Positions 1-11,792 of a DNA stretch of 64,000 nt are shown here, piece by piece. The stretch's first letter is position 1. Each line of letters starts with the position of its first letter. A model generated the notes under the pieces. The model was not told the DNA's origin. It worked only from the letters and a program-made list of their open reading frames with translations, and ran no database searches. Where the stretch lies: positions 372,001 through 436,000 of the forward strand of contig JAIWNI010000003.1 in assembly GCA_025331435.1 (NCBI GenBank). Reading direction: 5' to 3'. Source of the stretch: Choanephora cucurbitarum. Taxonomy: Eukaryota > Mucoromycota > Mucoromycetes > Mucorales > Choanephoraceae. Both the position numbers and the translations under genes were made by a program.

Positions 1-2503
1 TGGAATTTTCCCTCCTTCCTGGTTATCTACTTCTGTCTGTCTGCTGCCAAAAAAGGGTGACTTATCCGATTTGCGCAATTGGCGCCCTATCTCCTTGATC
101 AACACAGATGCCAAAGTCTTCACCAGAATTGTAAACTCTCGTTTTCTGTTGGTAACCGACCGCATGATCACTCCATACCAATCTGGTTTTGTTCGTGGTC
201 GCTTTATCGCTGATAATGGGTTGTTGATGAAGCTTCTAATGGAACATGCACGTGCCTCTAATTCCCCTGCCATTGCTCTGCTCTTGGATCAAGAAAAAGC
301 ATACGATCGGGTCCACCCCTTGTATTTGCAACTTGTTCTTGAGCGTTTTGGATTCCCCTTGCCCATAGTTCGAAGCATCACCTCTTTGTTCTTCTCTACC
401 CAATTGTCCCTCAATGTCAACGGATTTTTGTCTACACCGGTCCTGCAACGCCGCGGATTGCGACAGGGCGATCCTCTCTCTCCCATCCTTTTTAATCTTG
501 CATTTGAGCCTCTTTTGCGGTCCATCCTCTGTCATGCTTCCTTGTCCGGTATTTCCGTTCCTGGGCCCCTTACGCCAGCTCCCTGCTTGGAGGCGGGACC
601 AGTAAAATTACTGGCCTATGCTGATGACATTGCTTGCTTTCTCCAAGATACCGCGGAGCTACAACATCTACTGGACCTACTGTCCTTGTACTCCAGAGCG
701 TCTAATGCTTCCGTGAATTATCACAAAACTCAGGCCCTCTCTTTGTCGGGTTCTCGACGTGGCTTTGCTCATCACTGGTCCTCTGCCCTCTTGCAACATA
801 ACATAGTTCAATGGCATGACTCCTCATCGATTGCACCTGTCACTTATTTGGGCTACCCCCTATTTACCAACATCTCGCAGAGAGATTATTTTCTTTCCAA
901 CTTGTTGGACAAAATCCGTGCGGCCTGTAACATTCACGTTGGCCGATTCTTGTCAGTCCGTGGGCGTGTCACTGTGCTTAACTCTTTGATCCTATCCAAG
1001 CTTTGGCATGTCCTTCGTGTGGTTTCTGTACCACTCTCCTTCTTTGAGACCCTTCGTTCAATCGTTTCGGCCTTTGTCTCTCATCGGATATTCCCGAGGA
1101 TCAGTTTCTCCACCATGTGCCTTCCTCGGTCACAAGGAGGCCTTGGATTGCTTCACCCTCATCACCAACAAGGTGCTCTTCAGCTGAGATGGCTTGTTCC
1201 TCTCATGTCTGACTTCCGAGTAAACCTCTCTTCTTCCTCCTTCTCCATTGATCCAGATTCTTCTGCTTCATCCTCCGTGGTACTGCCTAGGGTGTTTAAC
1301 TACCTCTTTCACCGCTCACCTGCTCTCCCAGACTTTCGGTTGCTCTTCTTGTTTCCGGATCTGCGTACGCGGTCTCTGAAGGACTTCAACGGCTGTCTCT
1401 CTTTGATCTTTCGTGCCATAGACCTCCTACCACATTCCTTTCCGTCTGCTGTTGCTTCCGCCGCCACCTGCCTTTCCCTGCCTGTTTCCTCTGTGGTTAC
1501 TCCTTCGACCTTGAACAACGTCCCTCGCCGGATTCGCTCCATTCCTCTGTCTTGTCTCTACCAACTTCATCCGGAGAACTCTTTCTGTCTTCGGCCAATT
1601 GCTAGGCGTCAGGACTTGAGACGATATCCCACCATCTGTAAGAGATTTCATCGGCTGATCAGTAATGATACTGTCAAATTCCTCGAGTTTTTCGTCAAAG
1701 CGTTTATACCACCACAGTTTGCGAGATTGGGTCGAATGGCCTTCGCGCCAGTTTCTGATCATCAATCCTTTGACTTGACACCTTTCCTTTCCGAGCTTCT
1801 TCTGGATTTGCCATCCCATCTCTCTCTGCTTACCCGGAAACGGTTTCGCGCGCTATGCTACGCCCAACCAACAACTCCCCTCCTCTCTCTTCCTACCTTG
1901 CCAGCTCGCCAATGGGCCCTCTTCTGGACATTCCCTTTGTCGCAGGCTTGTCGTACAGTATGGTTTCGTATTCTCCACAAAAAGGTTCCTACTCGACAAA
2001 CCATGCACCATTGGCTTCCCGTGCCCTTTCCCTCTTCGACTTGTTCTCTCTGCCAGCTTGAAGTTGAAACCTTCGAACATTTCCTCTTCACATGCCCTCT
2101 GAAACTGTCGTTATGGCAGCTAGTATGGGATACCTTCTTTGTTGGTCGTGTTGATCTAGCTACAGATGCCCTGCCATTACGTCAGTCAGTTCTGTCATTC
2201 TCCTTTCCGCCCCTTCTTCCGTCGTTCTCGACTTCTACTCCCTCCGTCATTATAGGTTCCACTCTTCTTTGCCTTTGGCGCGCTCACTGGAAATTCATCT
2301 TCGATGATGTTCCTCTCACCACTCCTACAGCTTTTAGTACTCTACTTTCGAGTATACAGCAACACACTCAGGAATCGCTCCTTCAAAAGGGCATCCCTCA
2401 TCGCCCACTCCCATTCTTCGAAGTGGACAGTCTGCTTTAATTTCTCTTTTATTATTTTTCTTTTTTCTACATTGTACATAGCATAACATAACAAAAAAAA
2501 AAA
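1..2503 (+). mobile_element. LINE-type non-LTR retrotransposon, 3' part
   Basis: The window opens inside a non-LTR retrotransposon. The reverse transcriptase frame is open from the first bases, stops at 2440, and is followed by about 50 bases of untranslated sequence and an A-run at 2493-2503, which I take as the 3' end of the element. No long terminal repeat is seen. The endonuclease region and any first open reading frame would lie upstream of the window. The 3' limit is inferred from the A-run; no target-site duplication can be tested because the 5' end is missing. Confidence 0.8.
2..2440 (+). CDS. LINE reverse transcriptase, 5' partial, with C-terminal zinc-binding domain
   Basis: This is the C-terminal part of the polyprotein that copies LINE RNA into the genome by target-primed reverse transcription. 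The frame is open back to base 2, so the true start lies outside; there is no need to begin at the TTG at 71. Visible features are the PKKGD..LRNWRPISL block at the start of the fingers, a GFVRGR motif, DQEKAYDRV (first catalytic aspartate), RQGDPLSP, and the YADD catalytic box at about 616-627. After the thumb comes a long region ending in a CSLC...H...C cluster (about 2051-2095) like the zf-RVT domain of plant and fungal LINEs. Codons are CT-rich, unlike the AT-rich host genes. The frame is uninterrupted for over 800 codons, so the copy may be recent. Confidence 0.88.
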   Translation, partial: GIFPPSWLSTSVCLLPKKGDLSDLRNWRPISLINTDAKVFTRIVNSRFLLVTDRMITPYQSGFVRGRFIADNGLLMKLLMEHARASNSPAIALLLDQEKAYDRVHPLYLQLVLERFGFPLPIVRSITSLFFSTQLSLNVNGFLSTPVLQRRGLRQGDPLSPILFNLAFEPLLRSILCHASLSGISVPGPLTPAPCLEAGPVKLLAYADDIACFLQDTAELQHLLDLLSLYSRASNASVNYHKTQALSLSGSRRGFAHHWSSALLQHNIVQWHDSSSIAPVTYLGYPLFTNISQRDYFLSNLLDKIRAACNIHVGRFLSVRGRVTVLNSLILSKLWHVLRVVSVPLSFFETLRSIVSAFVSHRIFPRISFSTMCLPRSQGGLGLLHPHHQQGALQLRWLVPLMSDFRVNLSSSSFSIDPDSSASSSVVLPRVFNYLFHRSPALPDFRLLFLFPDLRTRSLKDFNGCLSLIFRAIDLLPHSFPSAVASAATCLSLPVSSVVTPSTLNNVPRRIRSIPLSCLYQLHPENSFCLRPIARRQDLRRYPTICKRFHRLISNDTVKFLEFFVKAFIPPQFARLGRMAFAPVSDHQSFDLTPFLSELLLDLPSHLSLLTRKRFRALCYAQPTTPLLSLPTLPARQWALFWTFPLSQACRTVWFRILHKKVPTRQTMHHWLPVPFPSSTCSLCQLEVETFEHFLFTCPLKLSLWQLVWDTFFVGRVDLATDALPLRQSVLSFSFPPLLPSFSTSTPSVIIGSTLLCLWRAHWKFIFDDVPLTTPTAFSTLLSSIQQHTQESLLQKGIPHRPLPFFEVDSLL

Positions 2504-2846
2504 CACAAAACCCTTAACCAAAACATTTTAAAATCACAAAAACCCAAAAACATAGTTGTGACTTGCCATGCAAGCACTTAATAAATTGAGCCTTAGTGCC
2601 CCTATAAAAAAAAATACTGCTTGGGTTTTCTGCTAAATCCATTACATAAAAGACAAAAATATAGGGGAAAAAGAGGTGGCATAAAAATCTGATTTTCTAT
2701 ACAATAATAGTATCAAAAGTAAAATATAGATATATATTCATAGCTATTTTTTAAAAAGTAAAAGGATAAAATAGACTGGCAAGTGATTAAAAGGGACCTA
2801 TAAATGGGTATAAAATGTGTATAATACAACAAGGTTTCTAGATAAT
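2504..2846. other. Spacer downstream of the LINE
   Basis: About 340 bases of A-rich sequence between the LINE tail and the stop codon of the next gene on the minus strand. It probably holds the 3' untranslated region of that gene. I see no coding signal or repeat beyond short A-runs. Confidence 0.5.
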
Positions 2847-3482
2847 TTAGATGGAATATAAGATAGCGAGAACAATGATGGCTACCACAAGAAAAGCACT
2901 GAAGCCCAATGAAAAAAAGCGGTTCAACAGTCTCCATCGCTTAGCCATTTTGACATTGGGATCATATCTCCTTTGGTATCGCTCATCAATATAGACAGGG
3001 TAAAAGGAGCCAATCCACCAAAGAGGAGGGAAGACAAAACCAAACAAGAACAAGAATGCACCCAGTGAAAAAAAGTTAGTAGCAGTAGCATAGGTGTGTT
3101 GCCCGCCTGGACCAAAAGCGTCTGAATGATTCCACGTGTTTTCACCCATAAGTTCATGTTGTGATGAAATAGTTGTGTTCCTTCCTCCCGTATGATCGTT
3201 CGAGAAATGAGTCCAGAAAGTGGATTCAGACTGCTTCTTTTGTGGCATTCTGTCGTGAGGTGCTTTGAGTCGATCAAGCAAAACAGGAGCATCTTCCTTG
3301 AAATGGTTACCTAAATAATGATTGAAAGAGGCATTGTTGTCTTGTGGCTGAGCTACAATCGCATTTGAAGGCAGAGGCCCAACGTGTGAAGGTGTCATGC
3401 CTGGTTGTGGCGAGGGGCTTTGCGATAAAATGCTCTCGGTAAGGCGATATGAAAAATCATCATTCACTGGGCGTGCTGTCAT
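2847..3482 (-). CDS. Two-span membrane protein of unknown function
   Basis: I do not recognise a named family with certainty. The start was set at the ATG at 3482 (MTARPVNDDF), because codons further upstream in the same frame are hydrophobic and pyrimidine-derived and look like untranslated leader. The product is 211 residues. The first two thirds are polar and rich in Ser, Pro and Asn, probably disordered. The last 90 residues hold two hydrophobic segments, FFSLGAFLFLFGFVFPPLWW and a C-terminal LGFSAFLVVAIIVLAI, separated by a basic loop with RYQRRYDPN. The PPLWWIGS signature between the spans is, as far as I recall, shared by uncharacterised fungal membrane proteins. No signal peptide is visible. 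The gene appears to have one exon; an intron in the leader cannot be excluded. Confidence 0.7.
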   Translation of the reverse strand: MTARPVNDDFSYRLTESILSQSPSPQPGMTPSHVGPLPSNAIVAQPQDNNASFNHYLGNHFKEDAPVLLDRLKAPHDRMPQKKQSESTFWTHFSNDHTGGRNTTISSQHELMGENTWNHSDAFGPGGQHTYATATNFFSLGAFLFLFGFVFPPLWWIGSFYPVYIDERYQRRYDPNVKMAKRWRLLNRFFSLGFSAFLVVAIIVLAILYSI

Positions 3483-5677
3483 TTGAGTTTGTATAAACAG
3501 TGAGGCAACAAAAAGAAAAAGAAAGCGAAAAAAAATAAGACTGAGAGAGAAGGGGAATGAAATAAAATAGGATAATTCAAGGTCACACCAATAATTTTCT
3601 AACAATTTGATTAATACAGGAAGTAACCTAGAACACCTCGGTCTCTTCGTCTGGTTTCAGCTCAAAAAAGCTAAACTAGTTTCTTCCTCTCTCTCTCTCT
3701 CTCTCTTTTGGCTGCGAGTATGACAAGCAGGGTATGTGAAATGAAAAAAGGGAAGTCGTGAAGAAATCCAATAATGAACGTGTTTGAAAGAAAGCCAAAT
3801 GAAACTCAGCTATTGAGGATATAGGAGTAACTATAGTAGTTGTTGAAACTTTAGCAGTCTCTTCAACGACGAAGAAGACTGAAAAACTTCTCTACTTTGA
3901 AAGGAGTAAGATGTGTATTGAAGTAAGGGCATAGTTCATTGTCCAATCTTAGGAGAGAAGAGTGCAATCTAGTTTGGCGACTTTGACTATATCAGTATAT
4001 AGCATATAAGTCAAAAAGAATTGAGCCTTCTTCTTTGTTAATAGCTCTGGGTCCGAGTAAACATAGTGTTATCCGAGTAGAAATTATACATATATGCATC
4101 CTAAGTTAGGATAGCAGAGATCTATAATACAAACCAGCTGGTTCAAGCAAATACTTGTGCTGTTTTCTATCATGTTTATCTTCGGTATTTTCATGCTGTA
4201 GAAAACTACAAGGTCTCTTTTCTGCATGCTGACAATTTGAAATCCATACACTCTGTCAACACAGATATATCTTGGAGTAGAACTATATCATAGGATTGTT
4301 TGCTTTATTAATCAAAATTCATACGTTTGGTTTTATTGAAATCTGGCGCTTTTTTTTTCTTTATAGTATCCATAACAACTTTGTTGATTCTGAAGCTCTT
4401 CTTCTCCTATTCACATAAGAGACGCAATTGTTTTTTTTGCTGTTGTTATTGATGCTTTTTTTGATTGCTTCCTTCAGCAGCTTAAGTCTTAAAATCCAAA
4501 ACTTTGTTTTTCGTTTTCAGAAGTAAGTTCATCTTTCTAGCATAAGAAATGTGGTTTCCTATATTTCTGGCTTAAATGCTAGTCTATTATTGACCATTGG
4601 GATATGCATAAGTTAGTTGTCAGCCTGATCATACTAAGCCATTCATTTTTATTACAAGTAGACATCCCTTTCTCCCTCTGTTAAATTCTGGTCAGTGACA
4701 GGAAATAAACGGATATTTGCTAGTCATCATCAAGTCATGCAAACTTCAGCTACACTTTTGTTTACTCTATGTAAATTTCTGATATGGACACCATTAGATG
4801 ACTCATCCAAGTTTAAAGACATAGTTTTACATCATTCATCATGCTGAAAATAATTAGGTATACCATTTCCTTTCTCCGATGATTCCTAATGTCGTTTTGA
4901 TGGAGTTCGCTACCATCACTCACTATGATTGGACTTACCAGGGATTATCATAAAGATCAAACGGCTTGATCAATCGCAGAGGTCAATTCCCATTGATATC
5001 ATTCAAAAGCAATATGGACCCGCTTTCTCGCAAACGACAGTACAGAAACCAAAATTCATTTGTAACCTAAGCCTTCCTGAGACTTCTCTGGGGTAGGGTC
5101 GATGTAATGTATGTGAAGGTGCTTTGTGATGTCAATGTTGGTTCAACAGAATGCTAACAAATTCGATAGAACAATATTTGCCTCTTTTCGTCTAATATAT
5201 CCTTTTTAAGTCCATTTGATTAGACATGGTAATAAATCAGGAAGGTTCTCGTGTATTGCATAGAGTACAAAAGAAAATGCGTTATTCAGTTATCACAGAA
5301 AGCAGTTGTAGTGTTTAGTAGGTGTGTTTGTTCATTTCCTTGCCACTGTACAAATATGTCAACGCACAGACTTATCAGTGGATATCTGGCATAGATGGCG
5401 TCAACAACAGTTCCAATTGTAATTACAAAAACATAGATGGCTTTTGTATCTTATTAACTGCTATAGAACCTAAATTCATATGATGCCATGATAACTCGAA
5501 AAAAAAAGAGAAATTGATAACAATTGAGAGATAAGTACCTAGTATTAGCTCTCTGTTTACATGATCATCACACACTAAAGTACAAGCTAAAATGATTTAA
5601 GCTCAGTTAGGCACTACTTTCTTTTTTTAGGTTGAAAATCAATTCTCATTCTCTCTTATTTTTCTCTCATTCTGATA
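3483..5677. other. Long non-coding spacer with a CT microsatellite
   Basis: About 2.2 kb without a supportable gene between two divergent genes. It should carry the promoters of the membrane protein (minus) and of the M16 protease (plus). A CT dinucleotide run lies at about 3687-3705, close to the minus-strand gene. The final 60 bases before the protease ATG are pyrimidine-rich. No open frame of note, tRNA or inverted repeat was found by eye. Confidence 0.5.
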
Positions 5678-8600
5678 ATGGTGTCTCCTACTTTTTCGAA
5701 CGAAGCTGAGTGGAAGACAAGCGAGCGGTTCTCACTATACACAGGGCCACTAGAGAAGTCAGCCAGCGATAATAGAGACTACCGTTTAATAAGACTTAAC
5801 AACCAACTACAGGCATTATTGATCCAAGATCTTGAGACAGATCGCGCAAGCGCTGCGCTTGACGTCCGTGTGGGCAGCCATAGTAATCCTGTAAGATTAT
5901 AGCCCAACAGACTGTTTCATATACTAAAAGAATAAGAGGGAAAATTAGAGACATTTGCAGGGCTTAGCTCATTTCTGCGAACATTTATTGTTTTTGGGTA
6001 CCAAGAAATATCCTAAAGAAAATGATTACAGTAGCTATCTATCAGAACATTCAGGTATATATATCTATTAAAAGCGATAGATTGACCAGAAGAAATTAAC
6101 TGTATTTTGATAGGTGATTCTAATGCCTATACTAGCAGCGATAGTACAAACTATTTCTTTGAAGTGGGCCATCAATGGCTGGAAGGTGCATTGGATCGAT
6201 TTTCACGATTTTTCATTGACCCACTTTTCTCCGAAAGATGGACTGATAGAGAGCTTCGTGCTGTTGACTCGGAATACAAAAAGGATCTTCAATCAGACTA
6301 TTGCCGTGTCAACCAAGTACAAAAAACTTTAAGTAATCCAAATCACCCATGGCATATGTTCGAAATTGGCAATCTAGAGACGCTGATGGATACACCCAAA
6401 AAGCTGGGATTAGACACTCGTCAAGAATTACTTAAGTTCCACGATACATATTACTCGGCTAATCTCATGAGATTAGTAATTGTGGGTAGAGGTAATTGGA
6501 AAAGAAAAATGTGATGACAAAGATCTAATTTCATTCTATGCGTTTGTATATAGAATCATTGGATCAATTAACTGAATGGGCTGTAGAAAAGTTCTCTGCT
6601 GTTATAAACAAAGACATACCTGTGCCTTCATTCCCTGAACCACCTTTGACTAGTGATCACCTTCAAACACAAATTTTTATAAAGCCTGTCAGGAAAACAC
6701 GTACATTAGATATGGCTTTTCCTTTTCCAGATCAAAGTCTTTATTATGAGTGTCAGGTATATTCTTTTTTTTTTTAAAACAAAACAAATCATTGTATTGA
6801 CTCTTTGTAACTTTAGCCTGCTCATTATATTTCGCACTTGGTAGGTCATGAAGGACCAGGATCTATTCTATCGTTCCTGAAAAAGAAAAATTGGGCCACT
6901 TACCTTAGTTCAGGCATGAGCCATCTTGGAAATGGATATGGTACAATGAATATCACTATTGAGTTGACAGAAAAAGGATTAGGTGAGATAGACAAAGAGC
7001 TGAAGATGATGACCTGAGACCAACTATTACCATAGCCAATTATGAAAACGTAGTTGTTTCTGTGTTTGAATACTTTGAGCTGATCAAAGAATCCGGTATA
7101 AAGAAATGGATTTTTGATGAAATCAAATCATTGGCACATATTCATTTTCGGTTCTCTGAAAAATATCGCCCATGTGAATACACTTCCTTCTTATCCGAAC
7201 AGATGCAAGACAGTTTGCCACCTCAATATGTGATTAGCGGCAACTCACTCTTAAGAAAATATGATCCTCTTCTGATCGAGGAGCATATGGCTCTGCTTCG
7301 ACCTGACAACTTCCGACTCACCTTGGTTTCTCAAGAATTACCGAAGGGTATAGAATGTACAAAGACTGAGAAGTGGTATTCAACAGAATATGAAGTAATG
7401 TCTTTAAGTGAAGACTTATTGGCTGTAAGTGAATATTTTTGTTCAATGAAATTTTACTCCTATTGTTACTCTAACAAACAAGACTAGAGATTGAAGAGTA
7501 TCTCAAAAAACGACGAATTTGCATTGCCTGAAGTAAACGAATTTATTCCTCAAAAACTTGATGTCAATCGAACAGTAGTAAACACCAAAAAGACACAGCC
7601 TGATTTGATACAACATACTTCTAAGGGCAAGATATGGTACAAGATGGATGATACCTTTTGGGTTCCAAAGACCAATGTCTGGATTGTATTTCAGAACTCC
7701 ATTAGTAACATAACACCTTATCACGCCATATTGACAGAGTAATAACTCCAAAGACAAACATGCATACGTTTTGTTCTCATTTCACTCCATCTTCTTCTTA
7801 GGCTTTATGTTCATTTGCTTACAGATTCATTAGCAGAGTATTCATACAATGCTCAAGTAGCTGGTCTATCCTATTATTTCTATCAAGATGCAAAAGGATT
7901 ACATGTGAGTTCAAGAAGAAACAAGCAAACAGACAGAACTGTTTTTAACAGACAATGCCAATCTAGTTATGTGTGAATGGCTATAGTGATCGACTACCTT
8001 TACTATTGGAAAAGATTATCAGAAAGATGAAGAACACAGACATTAATTTGGATCGCTTTCATACTTACAAGGACGAATTGACACGTTGTTATGAAAACTT
8101 TCACCTAGAGATGCCACTGAGCCGTAGTGATCACTATATGATGCAGCTTATAAATGAAAAGTTTTGGACCTACAAAGAATACCTAAACGAGCTTGAAACG
8201 ATCAGCATAGAAGATCTTCAATCATTCCTTCCTTCCATGTTGGCATCACTTCATATAGAAGGCTTGGTTCATGGCACACTAACACGTGAAGAGACCATCG
8301 AGATGTTTGAATCCATGCAGCATGTTCTTCAATCGCGCCCACTGTTGCCTAGTCAACTTATTGGCGAGCGAGCAATTCTCTTGCCTGAAGGTCAACACTA
8401 CATTTATTCAAAAACAGTGGGCGATCCAGATGAAGTAAATTCTGCTATCAACTACCAAATTCAGGTGGGCGATGCCAAGGACGTGGTCTTACGAAACCAT
8501 TTAGGCCTAGTAGCTCAAATTGCGACAGAGCCTTGTTTCAATCAACTTCGGACGCTTGAGCAACTGGGCTATATTGTCTTTAGTGGCTCTTCACATGTCT

Positions 8601-9334
8601 CAAGCCAGCTGACGTTTTATGTTATGGTTCAAAGTGAGCGTGATGCTATTTATCTTGAAAACCGTGTACTGGAATTTTTAGAGTCACTCAGGGTCCTGAT
8701 ACTAGAGATGAGCGAAAAAGAGTTCCAATCTCAAATCGACTCTCTGATTGCAGATCGGAAGGAAAAACCCAAGAATCTACAAGACGAAGGACAACGTTAC
8801 TGGAACGAAATTTATTCTGGTTACTATGAATTTGATACGGAAGAAACGGATATTCAGCAGATTGGATTGATTACCAAAGATAGCTTGTTATCGTTCTATG
8901 ATACCTATATCATGCCTGAATCTCTTAAGAGTAAGAGTGTTTCAGTTCATATGGTATCTCAAAAAGAAGCAACTCAAACGACTGGTAATGATAAGTTTAC
9001 TGCAGAACTTGCTTATCCAGTTCTGGTCTATCTTGAGCTGATTGATAAGAAGCAGATGCCTGAAAGTGATTTTAAGGCCTTGTTGGAAGATAAACCATTA
9101 CAGACAGAATCTGATTTGCGCACTTGCCTTTCTAGTACATTAAGACTGAAAGATGTAGATTTAGACAATGTGATAGAAAAAATCAAGCAAGGACCGAGTG
9201 CACTGTCTAAACGTGATCACACAAAACTTCCCGAAAACTATATACATATCCACGATCATGTCAAATTCAAAAATGCAATGGGATTATCTGTTGCTCCCAC
9301 ACCATTCTATTCCTTTCAGCCTATAGAGACATAG
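5678..9334 (+). CDS. IDE: Insulin-degrading-enzyme-like M16A zinc metalloprotease (insulysin)
   Basis: Spliced model of nine exons: 5678-5890, 5949-6054, 6114-6491, 6554-6756, 6817-6982, 7036-7424, 7488-7738, 7802-7904, 7967-9334. All junctions keep frame and give 1058 residues, close to the usual length of about 1000. The inverted zinc motif HFCEH falls at residues 79-83, and the third ligand is Glu160 in [10 protein letters not shown]; the 77-residue distance between them equals that in the human enzyme. Further family blocks are [20 protein letters not shown] and GYIVFSG in the C-terminal half. The first intron acceptor was placed at 5948 rather than 5960 because it restores the usual spacing before GLAHF. 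The enzyme degrades short peptides inside a closed chamber; in fungi relatives of this family also mature peptide pheromones. AATAAA at 9427-9432 may be its poly(A) signal. Confidence 0.93.
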
Positions 9335-10016
9335 AAGTGCTGTAGACTTACAGATCCGATAGAATCCTTTTTTGTTTTTTATTTTGGTTTGTTGTTATCT
9401 ATCTATCTACAATGTGTAATAAAACGAATAAAAAGTCTAAATAAAATGAAACATTATGCAAGCTTGAAATATGATTGGCGGAAGATGGTATTCTGGTACC
9501 TGAATATTTCATCATGCTCGTCATATTATAGATTCGAGTAGTTGAATCTATGCAGACAAATTGAAACATGTTTTCTTTATCTTGGAATTTGTCCTTTCAA
9601 AATGAATTTATTTGACCTTGTTCTTTTTAGAGTCAAGGCTTATAAGTGATATTCTATCGTGCATTTGTCTTTTCAACAAAGAATGAATCTATAAATAAAC
9701 ATTTGTGCTTTGGCATTCATTTCCATCTTACACACTGACAGCAAATTTCTTTATAGTCTCTCTGCCAAACAATGGATTTATTTAGGCTCAACAAATGAGG
9801 CGTGACTTTAGGCTTTTTTAAACTCTTTCTTCTGTTCTTTAAAAAAAATTTAACTTTTCTTTTTTTCACTCTGCAACACATAAAACTTCCCTGCTTAATT
9901 TATAATTCTTGCTTTCTAGTCAAGCAGTAAAATAAAGCCTTCTCTATTACTGTCGTTTATCTTCAGCTGAGTCAAAGTCATTCATTCTATCTATAACTCA
10001 AATAAGAAGCAATAAC
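9335..10016. other. Spacer between tandem genes
   Basis: About 680 AT-rich bases. The first 100 hold the 3' end of the protease transcript with AATAAA at 9427-9432; the rest should be the promoter and leader of the CLASP-like gene, with a pyrimidine-rich patch near 9830-9870. Nothing coding is seen. Confidence 0.5.
9427..9432 (+). terminator. Poly(A) signal, M16 protease gene
   Basis: AATAAA 93 bases past the stop codon, followed by a second A-rich ATAAAA. It is the first canonical signal after the gene. Confidence 0.4.
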
Positions 10017-11792
10017 ATGATTATTGACATATATCCAAAAAACACTATCAAGGTAAAAAAAATAGGAGACACGCTTGATCTGTTCTTACGTGTTTGTTTA
10101 GATTACTACCAAGACTGAATATGAAAGAGAAATGAAACGAATAACAGAGCTCTTCTCTCAAAAAGAGTCAGAAGAGACTTGGGAACAGTTTAAACGAGCT
10201 TTAAACAACCTTAGTCTGTGGATCGTAGAAGACAAGGTGTCTACATTTCCAACATTTGAACATCACATCAAAGAACTCAAATTACCTATTATTCGTTGTG
10301 TAAGCTTACACCAAAAAAAAATCAAAATGATCAATTTGGTGCTTATTATCTCTTTCCACAGCTTGAATCACCTCGCACCTTATTGTCTGCTTCTGCTTCT
10401 GGTCTATTGAAGACAATGGCACAAAATATGGAAACCAAGTTTGCTGCAAAACTCAATCCACTCTTCATTCAAGCTGTAATCAAGCAATTCGGTAGCACAA
10501 ACAAAGTACACACAGCCCGCGTACTGACTGATTACAAACAAGTCATTGAGTACGCTAAACTGCCCAAATGTATTCCTCAGTTCAGTGATTATCTAACAGA
10601 TAAAACGAAACACAAGAACAACAGTAATTTGCGCTGTTGTTTAGCTGAATGTCTTTTGGTTCTCATTCAGGTCAATCCTGAAGTCGTATTGAAGAGATTC
10701 AGCAATGAGATAGAAAAAGCAATTCGCATTGCCTCTACAGATGCATCTGCCTCTGTTCGTTCTGTCATACGTGATCTCTATAAGACTTACCGTGAAAAGA
10801 TGCCTGAACTATTCGCTATCTTCCACCTCACTTTAACAACCACTGAACGAAAGCACTTAGAGGCTAAGTCAACTCCAGTGGCTATCAGTCGATCTGCCTC
10901 CTCTTCAAGTTCTTTGCATCGTAGCACTACTAATTCTAGTGCTGTATTACCGCGAAAATCATCAAGTGCTCAATTAGGTCATAAGAGAACAATAGACCCC
11001 AAAAAGGGAACACCGACTCGCCACTCATTACCTACTTTAACTCGATCCTCTATAACAACACAGTTACCTGCTGAACCTTCACAAGCAGTTGTTACTAAAA
11101 CTACACACAAAAAGAATGATACAACGACTTCTACTCAAACAAATACCCCTCTAGTTGATCTCTCCACTCATTCTGAAAACAATCATCTCAATCAACCAAT
11201 GACACATACCCCTATAGATACACAAGAGCTAAATTCACCTAATACAATCAAAGATAGCCAAGAAACAACTCTCACTGCTTTCAGTTCAATGACTGCCTCT
11301 ACTGAACACACTATCATACATACTACTGAACCTGAATCACTTCCTATAGAAGCAAATGACTTGATACTCTCCTCCTCCTCATCCTCCTCATCCTTCTCAT
11401 TGCCATCACCTTCCTCATCCTCGATTTCAGTTACAGAAAACAAAAGACAACATGAAGACGATACCCATACTATTAGATCAGCCAAAAAACAAAAAACATT
11501 ACCGCCTATTTCTACCACCAAGAGAACAAAATCCTCATTGCCTCCACGTACACTTTCTAAACCAACAGAAGAAAGTCAAACATTACCACCCCCACCTCCA
11601 CTTCCACCATCATCGTCATTATCATCATCAGGTGAACACCATGAGCTAATTGGAGGATCAAATGTGCTCCAGCGCTTTTCAAATCGACGTTTTGTAGCAA
11701 AGCCTTTCTTTCCGAAGAAAGAGGCAGCGCCCAAATTACAATTCAAGAAGAAAGGATTTGGTCCTAATTTCAGATACAAGAAGAGAATGTAA
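10017..11792 (+). CDS. CLASP-like protein with one TOG domain and a disordered basic tail
   Basis: Three exons, 10017-10052, 10102-10299 and 10362-11792, give 554 residues. Residues about 12-270 read as a CLASP N-terminal / TOG HEAT-repeat array: EETWEQFKRALNNL, then a stretch with TLLSASASGLLKTMAQ, NKVHTARVLTDY and ASVRSVIRDLYKTYRE, the last being the typical CLASP helix pair. TOG arrays bind tubulin; CLASPs stabilise microtubule plus ends and the spindle. The rest is low-complexity: Ser and Thr rich, a poly-Ser run, a poly-Pro run, and a basic end rich in Lys and Arg that could bind microtubules or DNA. It is much shorter than ordinary CLASPs (over 1000 residues, two or more TOGs), so it could be a reduced paralogue. 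The first exon codes only 12 residues; it is supported by a clean GT-AG junction but not otherwise. Confidence 0.75.
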
